Assembly: GCA_965655795.1 (NCBI GenBank) | Contig: CBFHHY010000002.1 | Span: 186,001-250,000, forward strand | Reading direction: 5' to 3' | DNA: 64,000 nt | Source of the DNA: TMED14 sp002167805 | Lineage (GTDB): Bacteria > Bacteroidota > Bacteroidia > Flavobacteriales > Schleiferiaceae | In this document: positions 1 through 7,047 of the stretch, in pieces | Numbering within the stretch: position 1 is the first letter of the stretch | How the letters are laid out: every line of letters begins with the position of its first letter | Made by a program: the position numbers and the translations under genes | The notes under the pieces: generated by a model | Seen by the model: the letters and a program-made list of their open reading frames with translations, nothing else | Told to the model about the DNA's origin: nothing | Database searches by the model: none

Positions 1-640
1 TGCTATATTCCAATGACTCTGCAAAAGCCGGACCATCCCCTCCAGTTACAAAAATTTGAACATCGGGATCAACACGTTTATAAAGACTAATCCTATGCTG
101 AATTTCAAATAACATACCCTCATAAGCCCCTTTTTGCATGCTAGTTTCTGTGCTGGAAGTGTATTGAGATACTTTTTTCTTGTAGTCAGGTTTTAAAAGA
201 GGTAGTGAATTTGTATAATCGCTCATCGACTTCATCCTCATCGCCAGACCTGGCGAAATTGCACCACCTTGAAAACTATTTTTAACATTTAAATAAGAAA
301 ATGTTAGGCACGTACCGCATGAAATAACTAGCAGTGATTTCTTTTTTGAGACAACCCTTGCTCCGGTCACACCTGCAAGTCTATCGACGCCAACATTTTT
401 TGAGTAATTAATTTCTATCGGCCACTCAGAAGTCGAAAAAACTTCATGCCAATTTTTGGGTATGACTTCAAAAACCCTAGATGTATTACAATAACGAATA
501 TTTTCAAAATCATTAGATAAGAATTTATGAATTAAATCAACGTTAAATTCATTCCAAGTTTTAGATTCGATAATATTGGCTTTTATGTCCATTACAGACA
601 ATTTAGTACGAGTATTTCCCCTTTCAACTATTGCAATCAC
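1..640 (-). CDS. coaX: Type III pantothenate kinase, 3' end cut by window edge
   Basis: CoaX-type kinase that would phosphorylate pantothenate in the first step of coenzyme A synthesis, a cytoplasmic enzyme. I translated it by hand from the minus strand. It starts at a GTG at 640, because an in-frame stop lies four codons upstream, and the frame stays open to base 1. Visible motifs in order are ERGNTRTK near the N terminus, GVDRLAG, SCGTCLTF, GGAISPGL and TGGDG, a clear match to the acetate/sugar kinase-like fold of CoaX. The usual family motifs are DxGNT and DAGTxxTxD, so the first Asp is Glu here and the DAGT Asp is Ser, while the GVDR Asp is kept. Family assignment is secure; activity is uncertain. 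Confidence 0.85.
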   Translation of the reverse strand, partial: MIAIVERGNTRTKLSVMDIKANIIESKTWNEFNVDLIHKFLSNDFENIRYCNTSRVFEVIPKNWHEVFSTSEWPIEINYSKNVGVDRLAGVTGARVVSKKKSLLVISCGTCLTFSYLNVKNSFQGGAISPGLAMRMKSMSDYTNSLPLLKPDYKKKVSQYTSSTETSMQKGAYEGMLFEIQHRISLYKRVDPDVQIFVTGGDGPAFAESLEYS

Positions 641-740
641 AAAACAAATTTATGATTCAAAAAATACCTATGATTTTTTTTAGTAAAAATATTTCTAATC
701 GAAAAGCCTAAAAAAAAATGATAAAAATAATTTTCCGCTT

Positions 741-748
741 TACCTTCG
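741..748 (+). promoter_or_regulatory. Possible -7 box for tRNA-Phe
   Basis: TACCTTCG, one mismatch from the Bacteroidota -7 consensus TAnnTTTG, lies 16 bases before the tRNA gene. No good TTG -33 element is visible at the usual spacing, so this is tentative. Confidence 0.4.
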
Positions 749-764
749 CGCATCTTTAATAATT

Positions 765-837
765 GGTTCGGTAGCTCAGTTGGTAGAGCAATGGACTGAA
801 AATCCATGTGTCGGCGGTTCAATCCCGCCCCGAACCA
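765..837 (+). tRNA. tRNA-Phe (anticodon GAA)
   Basis: A 73-base cloverleaf folds by eye. The seven-pair acceptor stem is GGTTCGG/CCGAACC, the D stem GCTC/GAGC, the anticodon stem ATGGA/TCCAT with loop CTGAAAA giving anticodon GAA, and the T stem GGCGG/CCGCC with loop TTCAATC. The 3' CCA is not encoded: the discriminator A is followed by CTT. A terminator hairpin begins four bases later, so it is a single-gene transcription unit. Confidence 0.97.
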
Positions 838-840
838 CTT

Positions 841-874
841 AAATAAACCCTCCATTAATGGGGGGTTTATTTTT
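841..874 (+). terminator. Rho-independent terminator after tRNA-Phe
   Basis: Thirteen-base arms at 841-853 and 860-872 pair with a single T/G wobble around a six-base loop (attaat). They are followed by more T residues. The A-rich 5' flank means it could also work from the other strand. Confidence 0.85.
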
Positions 875-879
875 AGATT

Positions 880-887
880 TAATTTTG
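880..887 (+). promoter_or_regulatory. Possible -7 box for the small membrane-protein pair
   Basis: TAATTTTG matches TAnnTTTG exactly and lies 47 bases before the ATG at 935, immediately after the tRNA terminator. No convincing -33 TTG is visible. Confidence 0.4.
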
Positions 888-934
888 TAACTCAATTTAG
901 AAAAAATAAATATGTTCAAATCTCATAAACTAAA

Positions 935-1060
935 ATGAATTATATTAAATATTATCTATTTAAATTCAAAAATGTCAAGTTTAAAATTATTTTTCTTAAC
1001 TGGTTTGCTCTATTTCTTGCGACCATTGGAAGTTTAGTGACATTTTGGGTTGCTGTATGA
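935..1060 (+). CDS. Small single-pass membrane protein (41 aa)
   Basis: Unrecognised. The reading frame from ATG 935 to TGA 1058-1060 encodes 41 residues: a short basic N-terminal part (about 19 residues rich in Lys, Tyr and Phe) and then one hydrophobic helix ending at the C terminus. Its stop codon overlaps the ATG of the next gene (ATGA), the arrangement expected for coupled translation, which is the main support for it being real. It could instead be a leader peptide for the downstream membrane gene. No function is proposed. Confidence 0.5.
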   Translation: MNYIKYYLFKFKNVKFKIIFLNWFALFLATIGSLVTFWVAV

Positions 1061-1383
1061 AGAAAAAATATGTCTGGACCATCAGCTTATTTTTCTTTCT
1101 ATTTCATCAAATTGCGATTAAATACAATTTTTCCAATCCGCTTTTGGATTCGTGGCTTGACCCACTTCTTTTTATTCCAGTTTTAATAGGGGGAATCGAG
1201 ATTTTTCTCAAATCATTATGTGATGACTTCACGCTAAAACCAATTTTTATTTATTCATTTGCGACAGTTTCCGTAATTCTTTTCGAAATTATAATTCCTT
1301 CCTATGATAATCGTTTTACATCTGATTTATTAGATGGTTTCGCCATTTTTACAGGAACTTGGATATATCTAAAGAGCTATTAG
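1057..1383 (+). CDS. Small polytopic membrane protein, 'magnesium citrate secondary transporter' type
   Basis: 108 residues with about four hydrophobic segments and no extensive soluble domain. The pattern HQ...LLDSWLDPLLFIPVLIGG...FE..IP..D.RFTSDLLDGFAIFTG resembles a small Bacteroidota membrane family that databases often label magnesium citrate secondary transporter. I do not consider that name established. An earlier in-frame TTG at 1045 exists, but the ATG at 1057 overlaps the stop of the preceding mini-gene and is the better start. Function unknown. Confidence 0.6.
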   Translation: MKKKYVWTISLFFFLFHQIAIKYNFSNPLLDSWLDPLLFIPVLIGGIEIFLKSLCDDFTLKPIFIYSFATVSVILFEIIIPSYDNRFTSDLLDGFAIFTGTWIYLKSY

Positions 1384-1425
1384 TTTGGATAGCAGTTTAA
1401 AAATGGCAACATTTTAATTGAAAAA

Positions 1426-2934
1426 CTAACTTATTATTTCACCCGTTTCTATAAAATGCTTGCATGCTAAATATACACCCAGAGACCAGCCTGAACTGGT
1501 TTTCACTTGTTCAGAATTATCAAAATCTGAGTCGAATTTTTTAGGAAATCTCTTATATTTTTGAAAATATGCATCACAATTATTTGTGTAACATTGTGCT
1601 ATTTTCTTTGCCAATTTCTCGTTTCCCGATCTGTAAGAGCCAGCAATACAGGCCCATTGTATAGGTGGGTAAATATTTGGAAAATCCCAATTTTGTCCAG
1701 AATTAATAAGACTCGTTAATACTCCTCCTTTCGAAAGATAATTCAGTTCTAAAATCTCCAATATTCTATCAATCTGCTTTATTCCTGGTGCACCAATCCA
1801 AAGTGGATAAAACATTGCTGAACTTAAATGATCATTTCTGCCAATTCCATCTAGATCGATGTCGGTATATGTCTCGCCATTCCAAAACAAAGTATTCAGT
1901 GCTGATCTGCGTTCTCGAACTCGCGCACTCCATTGATTCTTTTCTGCTGGAAATGCTTTCCCTAAGGCGAATTCTAGGTGAGATAAAAGAGCATTGAGCT
2001 CAATAGGAATTATATGAGCTGTTTTTAATGAAGTCAAATCCGTTGAATCTGACATCCAACGGCTACTAAATTCCCATCCTGATTCTTTAGCTGAAGATAA
2101 ATGCTCTAATATTTCTTCTTCTGAAACTCCTTTTTTCACAGCAGATTGAATCAAATCAGGATACTTATGAATAACCTCTTCATTCTCAGTTGGTTGATCA
2201 TTCCAATATCTATTTAGAACGTAACCTTTTACTTTTACAACTCTGCGATAGGCAAACCCATCTGCAGCCTCCACATCAGCGCCTTCCATCCAGAACTGAT
2301 ACTCTCTTCGAAATGCAAGAGCATAATCCTGCCATTCTGCCCAGCCTTTGTTCACGATTAAGGATACCATCATTGAAAAATATGGGGGTTGAGAACTGGA
2401 CAAGGAGTAATAGCGACATTTACTAGGAATTAAACCATATTTTTCCAACAAATAGGAATAATTATTAACCATATCTATTGCCAGTTGCTTATTTCCAGAG
2501 ATGACAAGCCCCAGTAAAATAAAATAACTTTCCCAATAGGAAGTCTCCGAATCACCTTCAGAGGGAACAACATATGAATTTGGGAGGGGTATTCGACTAC
2601 CAACCCATTTGGATTTATCCGGTGCTCTTTTCAAATTTGCCCAAAGCAATTGCGAAAAATCTAAAATGTTAGATTCACTTTTGAGATCGTTTTTTACTTC
2701 AATTTCTTTATCGAAGCTTAAGTGCTCCTTAATAAACCCATCAGATTTTCCTTTGTAATTATCCCAAGATTCGAGTATTTTTTTTACACCGCCATTAGGC
2801 TTTGAATCACGCAACTTTTGGGGCTCAAATGATGAACCTTTTGAAATTAATTCCGAAATCATTTTTTCCCATAAGATTTGATGATTAGGAATACTGGAGG
2901 TTAACTCCTTTAAGACTTGTGTATTCTTGTACAA
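1426..2934 (-). CDS. GH37 trehalase-like glycosidase with altered catalytic residues
   Basis: 502 residues, no signal peptide, so cytoplasmic like E. coli TreF. Family 37 hallmarks are present: YWESYFILLGL (about residue 130), REYQFWMEG, LNRYW, SGWEFSSRW (about 285-293), PIELNALL and NWDFPN..PP (about 410). Trehalases hydrolyse alpha,alpha-trehalose to glucose. Key positions differ: the catalytic-acid Asp of SGWDxSSRW is Glu here (codon GAA checked), the Arg of the PGGRFxE signature is absent, YWDSY is YWESY, VDLN is IELN, and the C-terminal segment carrying the catalytic base is rearranged. The start is a TTG at 2934, since an in-frame TAG lies five codons upstream. It is divergent from a sugar-type regulator and symporter. 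A different substrate, or a non-catalytic role, is possible. Confidence 0.7.
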   Translation of the reverse strand: MYKNTQVLKELTSSIPNHQILWEKMISELISKGSSFEPQKLRDSKPNGGVKKILESWDNYKGKSDGFIKEHLSFDKEIEVKNDLKSESNILDFSQLLWANLKRAPDKSKWVGSRIPLPNSYVVPSEGDSETSYWESYFILLGLVISGNKQLAIDMVNNYSYLLEKYGLIPSKCRYYSLSSSQPPYFSMMVSLIVNKGWAEWQDYALAFRREYQFWMEGADVEAADGFAYRRVVKVKGYVLNRYWNDQPTENEEVIHKYPDLIQSAVKKGVSEEEILEHLSSAKESGWEFSSRWMSDSTDLTSLKTAHIIPIELNALLSHLEFALGKAFPAEKNQWSARVRERRSALNTLFWNGETYTDIDLDGIGRNDHLSSAMFYPLWIGAPGIKQIDRILEILELNYLSKGGVLTSLINSGQNWDFPNIYPPIQWACIAGSYRSGNEKLAKKIAQCYTNNCDAYFQKYKRFPKKFDSDFDNSEQVKTSSGWSLGVYLACKHFIETGEIIS

Positions 2935-2966
2935 TTTTAAAATTTTCTAGAGTTATTAATAAAAAA

Positions 2967-3006
2967 TGAACTGGGAAAATATTACATTTCAAAATTTCCA
3001 AGTTCA
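2967..3006. promoter_or_regulatory. Inverted repeat, candidate operator or 5' UTR hairpin
   Basis: TGAACTGGGAAA at 2967-2978 and TTTCCAAGTTCA at 2995-3006 are reverse complements at 11 of 12 positions, with a 16-base spacer. It lies 33 bases upstream of the trehalase-like start in the divergent regulatory gap. It could be a regulator binding site or a hairpin in the leader. No known operator consensus was matched. Confidence 0.4.
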
Positions 3007-3029
3007 GTCGAATTTATAGCGAATATAAC

Positions 3030-3044
3030 AACTAATATTTAGTT
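3030..3044. promoter_or_regulatory. Palindrome, candidate operator of the divergent sugar locus
   Basis: AACTAATATTTAGTT has six-base arms (AACTAA/TTAGTT) around TAT. It sits in the middle of the 279-base gap between the trehalase-like gene and the NUDIX-regulator gene. A second, shorter inverted repeat, ATGTT-CGA-AACAT, lies at 3093-3105. The position suits a site for the adjacent regulator, but this is inference. Confidence 0.35.
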
Positions 3045-3174
3045 CAAAATTTTATCACATAAAGGGTTGTATTTCAGAATTTTAATTCATCAATGTTCGA
3101 AACATTTTTAACATCATTTATTGAAAAAATTATTTTGATTCTTTTCCAAAAATTAGTTTAACTCAGAAAAGAAT

Positions 3175-3204
3175 TTGTTTTGGTAGATATCACCTTTACC
3201 TTTG
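3175..3204 (+). promoter_or_regulatory. Promoter of the NUDIX regulator gene
   Basis: TTG at 3175-3177 and TACCTTTG at 3197-3204 are separated by 19 bases, matching the Bacteroidota -33/-7 pattern. The ATG at 3214 is nine bases after the box, so the transcript would have almost no 5' leader. Confidence 0.7.
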
Positions 3205-3213
3205 GCAACAAAC

Positions 3214-3927
3214 ATGAAAAGCATGTACGAAAAAGAACGAGCTAAATCTCTATCTCACTTTACATTTGGAATCTCAGTAGATTGCGTAGTATTTGGATTT
3301 GATGGATCCGATGTTAAGGTTCTAGTAATAAAAAGAGGAACGGAGCCTTATAAAGATTTTCAAGCTATACCGGGAGACCTGGTTCATGAAAAAGAAGACC
3401 CTATAGACGCTACAAAGAGAGTTTTAAATGAACTAACCGGCTTAAAAGATATTTACCTCGAGCAACTAAAGGCTTTTGCCGGAGTAAATAGGCATCCACT
3501 TGGGCGAGTGGTAACACTCGCATATTACTCATTAATCAAAATTGAAGACTATAACCCAAAACCATCTTCCTGGGCAATTGATGCAACTTGGACTTCAATT
3601 CAAGACATCAGGGAAATGGCATTTGATCATTTTGAAATATTTACTTCGGCATTGAAAAGACTTCAAGAACGAGTGCGTCTAAGACCTATTGGGTTTGAAT
3701 TACTGCCGGAAGAATTTACTCTTGCTGAGCTTCAGCACCTTTATGAAAAACTATTGAACCGAAATTTTGATAAAGCTAATTTTCGAAAAAAAATATTGAG
3801 TATGGATCTTCTTGTTCCGTTAGAAAAAATGCAAAAAGCCGTCAGGCACCGACCTGCCAGGATGTACCGCTTTGATTCAGACAGATATGCTTATTTGACC
3901 AAGAAAAATTTTCATTTTGAACTTTAA
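3214..3927 (+). CDS. NUDIX-domain transcriptional regulator (NrtR/AraR-like)
   Basis: 237 residues: a NUDIX-fold domain (about 15-140) followed by a C-terminal winged-helix region (about 150-237), the layout of NrtR-type repressors and of the Bacteroides arabinose regulator AraR. The NUDIX box is degenerate: after GDLVHEKE the REUxEE core reads RVLNEL and the spacing is off by one. Hydrolase activity is therefore probably lost and the domain likely senses a ligand. The start at ATG 3214 fits the TACCTTTG box; an upstream in-frame TTG at 3202 lies inside that box. It sits 11 bases before a sugar/sodium symporter and divergent from a trehalase-like gene, so control of these two is the natural inference. 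Confidence 0.8.
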   Translation: MKSMYEKERAKSLSHFTFGISVDCVVFGFDGSDVKVLVIKRGTEPYKDFQAIPGDLVHEKEDPIDATKRVLNELTGLKDIYLEQLKAFAGVNRHPLGRVVTLAYYSLIKIEDYNPKPSSWAIDATWTSIQDIREMAFDHFEIFTSALKRLQERVRLRPIGFELLPEEFTLAELQHLYEKLLNRNFDKANFRKKILSMDLLVPLEKMQKAVRHRPARMYRFDSDRYAYLTKKNFHFEL

Positions 3928-3938
3928 CACAACCCATA

Positions 3939-5591
3939 ATGACAACTCAATTTGAATTCCTCGATTATCTAATTTTTGCAGCATATGCCACACTAATATT
4001 AGGTGTTGGTCTCTACATGTCAAGAGATAAAAAGGGACATCAAAAAAATGCAGAGGATTATTTTCTTGCAAGTAAATCTTTACCCTGGTGGGCAGTGGGT
4101 GCATCTCTCATTGCTGCAAATATATCAGCTGAACAGTTTATTGGCATGTCTGGGTCAGGGTTTAAATTAGGTTTGGCAATTGCCTCGTATGAATGGATGG
4201 CAGCTTTAACTTTAATAATTGTTGGAAAATATTTTTTACCGATTTTTATTGAAAAAGGTTTGTATACGATTCCTGAATTTGTGGAAAAACGATTTTCTAC
4301 AAATCTTAAGACCATCCTTGCAGTTTTTTGGATAGCACTTTATATTTTTGTCAACCTTTCATCTGTGTTGTATCTGGGTTCTTTGGCCCTTGAGACAATT
4401 ATGGGAGTTCCTAAAATTTACGGAGTTATAGGTCTTGCAGCATTTGCTGCTGCATATTCATTATACGGCGGTCTTTCAGCCGTGTCATGGACTGATGTAA
4501 TTCAGGTCTTTTTTCTAACATTAGGAGGCTTCGCTACAACATATCTTGCTCTTGATCTTGTCTCCGATGGAAATGGGCTTTGGGAGGGATTTGCAGCCAT
4601 TTACAAGGCGGCTCCAGATCACTTTTCAATGATATTAGATAAATCAAATCCTGAATATAATAATCTCCCGGGCATTGGTGTTCTCGTAGGAGGAATGTGG
4701 GTGGCCAATCTCTATTATTGGGGATTCAATCAATACATAATTCAAAGAACCTTGGCTGCAAAGAGTCTTCGAGAAGCTCAAAAAGGAATTCTATTTGCTG
4801 CGGGTTTAAAAATGATTTTACCAATTATCGTAGTAATACCTGGTATCGCTGCATATGTAATTATAAGAGATCCAGAAATCATGAACGGACTTGGTGAAAT
4901 AGCGATGAATAATTTACCAGATATGAATACTGCTGATAAAGCTTATCCTTGGCTTTTACAACTATTACCAACAGGTTTAAGAGGACTGGCTTTCGCAGCT
5001 CTAACAGCAGCAATTGTCTCATCCCTCGCTTCAATGCTGAACTCTACTTCAACGATATTCACCATGGATATATATAAGCAATACATCAATAAAAAAGCCA
5101 ATGATTTAGAAACTGTGAATACCGGAAGACTGTCTGCTTTGATTGCCCTAATTATAGCTTCAATAATGGCCCCATTACTCGGAGGGATAGATCAAGCTTT
5201 TCAATTTATTCAGGAATATACAGGGGTAGTAAGTCCAGGAATCCTAGCAGTATTCATGTTAGGACTGTTTTGGAAAAAAACTACAAATAAGGGAGCAATT
5301 ATCGGAGCACTTTGCTCTATTCCAATTGCGATGTACTTCAAAGTCAGCCCAAAAGGTTGGTCAAGTAACCCGATTTTTGTTGATCTTCCATTCTTAAATC
5401 AAATGGGTTTAACAACCCTGACCACCATGGTTATTATAGCTTTTATTAGTTGGTACCAACAGAAGGGAAAAGACGATCAAAAGGGGATTGAAATAAGTAG
5501 GGAAACATTCAAAACAGATCCCATTTATAATATCGGAGCATTTGGAATACTAATATTGCTTTCAGCAATCTATGCGGTCTTTTGGAGTTGA
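3939..5591 (+). CDS. Sodium/solute symporter, SGLT-like (SSS family)
   Basis: 550-residue integral membrane protein with about 14 hydrophobic segments, the usual number for SGLT-type members. SSS features include AEDYFLASKSLPWWAVGASLIAAN near the N terminus (residues about 35-60), AEQFIGMSGSG, IPEFVEKRF and, later, SSLASMLNSTSTIFTMDIY, a strong match to sodium/sugar symporters. It would bring a sugar into the cytoplasm with Na+. It follows the NUDIX regulator by 11 bases and is probably cotranscribed. Given the divergent trehalase-like enzyme, a disaccharide or its hexose product is a reasonable substrate guess, but the sequence does not fix it. Confidence 0.85.
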   Translation: MTTQFEFLDYLIFAAYATLILGVGLYMSRDKKGHQKNAEDYFLASKSLPWWAVGASLIAANISAEQFIGMSGSGFKLGLAIASYEWMAALTLIIVGKYFLPIFIEKGLYTIPEFVEKRFSTNLKTILAVFWIALYIFVNLSSVLYLGSLALETIMGVPKIYGVIGLAAFAAAYSLYGGLSAVSWTDVIQVFFLTLGGFATTYLALDLVSDGNGLWEGFAAIYKAAPDHFSMILDKSNPEYNNLPGIGVLVGGMWVANLYYWGFNQYIIQRTLAAKSLREAQKGILFAAGLKMILPIIVVIPGIAAYVIIRDPEIMNGLGEIAMNNLPDMNTADKAYPWLLQLLPTGLRGLAFAALTAAIVSSLASMLNSTSTIFTMDIYKQYINKKANDLETVNTGRLSALIALIIASIMAPLLGGIDQAFQFIQEYTGVVSPGILAVFMLGLFWKKTTNKGAIIGALCSIPIAMYFKVSPKGWSSNPIFVDLPFLNQMGLTTLTTMVIIAFISWYQQKGKDDQKGIEISRETFKTDPIYNIGAFGILILLSAIYAVFWS

Positions 5592-5712
5592 ATAATCATC
5601 TTTTTTAAAAATTTACAATAGTGATGCTTAATTTGAAAAAAGAGCCTTTAAACTAAAAAATTAGCTTTATTTTAAATTGCAATTGCCACTTCAATAAAAA
5701 CCATCAAATTAC

Positions 5713-7047
5713 ATGGATCGAAAAATATATGGGTTTTCTAAACTCTCAAAAAAAGCCAAAATGGAATGGCTTGCAAAAGTTCATTTAAAAAATCCCAAAA
5801 AGGGCTTAGATCTAATGAATTCATACATGCATGTAGATCAAAACATCCAAAAAAAACATGATGAGTTTATTGAAAATACAGTTGCGAACTATTACCTCCC
5901 CATGGGTGTGGCTCCTAATTTTTTAATTAACGATAAAATCTACACTGTTCCTATGGCAATTGAGGAGAGCTCTGTTGTTGCAGCAGCATCTAAATCTGCG
6001 AAATTTTGGCTTTCAAGAGGTGGGTTTAAAAGCAAGATTATTTCAACAAAAAAAATAGGACATATTCATTTCACTTTTGATGGAGAAAAGAATTATTTAA
6101 TCGATTTATTTTCTCGATCCAAACAAGGTTTAATTAAAAGTACAGAGCTTTTAACAAAAAATATGCGTCAAAGAGGAGGAGGAATTCTTGATGTCAATTT
6201 GATAGACAAAACCGAAAAATTGATCAATTACTATCAATTAGAAGTTGGATTTGAAACTTGCGATTCAATGGGCGCAAATTTCATTAATTCATGCCTTGAA
6301 GAAATGGCGAAGTTTTTTCGCGAGTCAATTGAAAACGAAATAAAAAATATAGGAAGCATCGATATAATAATGAGCATCCTATCTAATTATACACCAGAAT
6401 GCATCGTGGGGTGCCAGGTGGCCTGCCCAATCGAGGAATTAATAAAAAACGATATTTCAAAGTCTAAAATTTTTGCCAAAAAATTTAAGCAAGCTATTGA
6501 AATTGCAAAAATAGAACCCTATCGAGCGACTACCCACAATAAAGGAATTATGAATGGAATTGATAGTGTTATTTTGGCAACTGGAAATGATTTCCGAGCT
6601 GTTGAAGCTGCTTGTCATACCTACGCCGCCAAAGATGGTCAATATAAGAGTTTGACGGATTGTGAGATTTCCAATGATATCTTCAAATTTTGGATAGAAA
6701 TTCCCCTTTCAATCGGTACTGTAGGAGGATTAACCAAATTACACCCAATGGTTGAACTTTCTTTGGATATCTTGGGTAAACCTAATTCACATGAGTTAAT
6801 GGAAATAGTCGCGGCTAGCGGTCTAGCCCAAAATTTTGCTGCCCTTAAAGCTCTTACCACGTCTGGAATTCAAAAAGGTCATATGAAAATGCACTTATTG
6901 AATACTTTGAATCAACTTGGTGCAAGTGAAACTGAAAAAGAAATTCTCCAAAGAGTATTTTCAAAAACTGCTCCTCATCATGCTCAAGTTGTTTCAGCTT
7001 TTAATAATTTAAGAAACGCTCAAGAAGGAGATTCCAGTAATGATTAG
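5713..7047 (+). CDS. mvaA: Hydroxymethylglutaryl-CoA reductase, class II
   Basis: 444-residue soluble HMG-CoA reductase that converts HMG-CoA to mevalonate, the committed step of mevalonate-dependent isoprenoid synthesis. It has EESSVVAAAS (about residue 80), the CoA/substrate motif CDSMGANFIN (about 180), GNDFRAVEAACH (about 296) and GLAQNFAALKALTTSGIQKGHMKMH at the C terminus, with the catalytic His in the last. It lacks the membrane anchor of class I enzymes. The start is the ATG at 5713. It overlaps the next gene, a GHMP kinase, by eight bases, so they form an operon for the same pathway. The 121-base upstream gap holds no clear TAnnTTTG box. Confidence 0.93.
   Translation: MDRKIYGFSKLSKKAKMEWLAKVHLKNPKKGLDLMNSYMHVDQNIQKKHDEFIENTVANYYLPMGVAPNFLINDKIYTVPMAIEESSVVAAASKSAKFWLSRGGFKSKIISTKKIGHIHFTFDGEKNYLIDLFSRSKQGLIKSTELLTKNMRQRGGGILDVNLIDKTEKLINYYQLEVGFETCDSMGANFINSCLEEMAKFFRESIENEIKNIGSIDIIMSILSNYTPECIVGCQVACPIEELIKNDISKSKIFAKKFKQAIEIAKIEPYRATTHNKGIMNGIDSVILATGNDFRAVEAACHTYAAKDGQYKSLTDCEISNDIFKFWIEIPLSIGTVGGLTKLHPMVELSLDILGKPNSHELMEIVAASGLAQNFAALKALTTSGIQKGHMKMHLLNTLNQLGASETEKEILQRVFSKTAPHHAQVVSAFNNLRNAQEGDSSND

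Noticed and set aside
2935..3213. Hidden gene in the 279-base gap between the trehalase-like gene and the regulator
   Set aside because: No frame with a plausible start and composition; the gap is explained by two promoters and inverted repeats.
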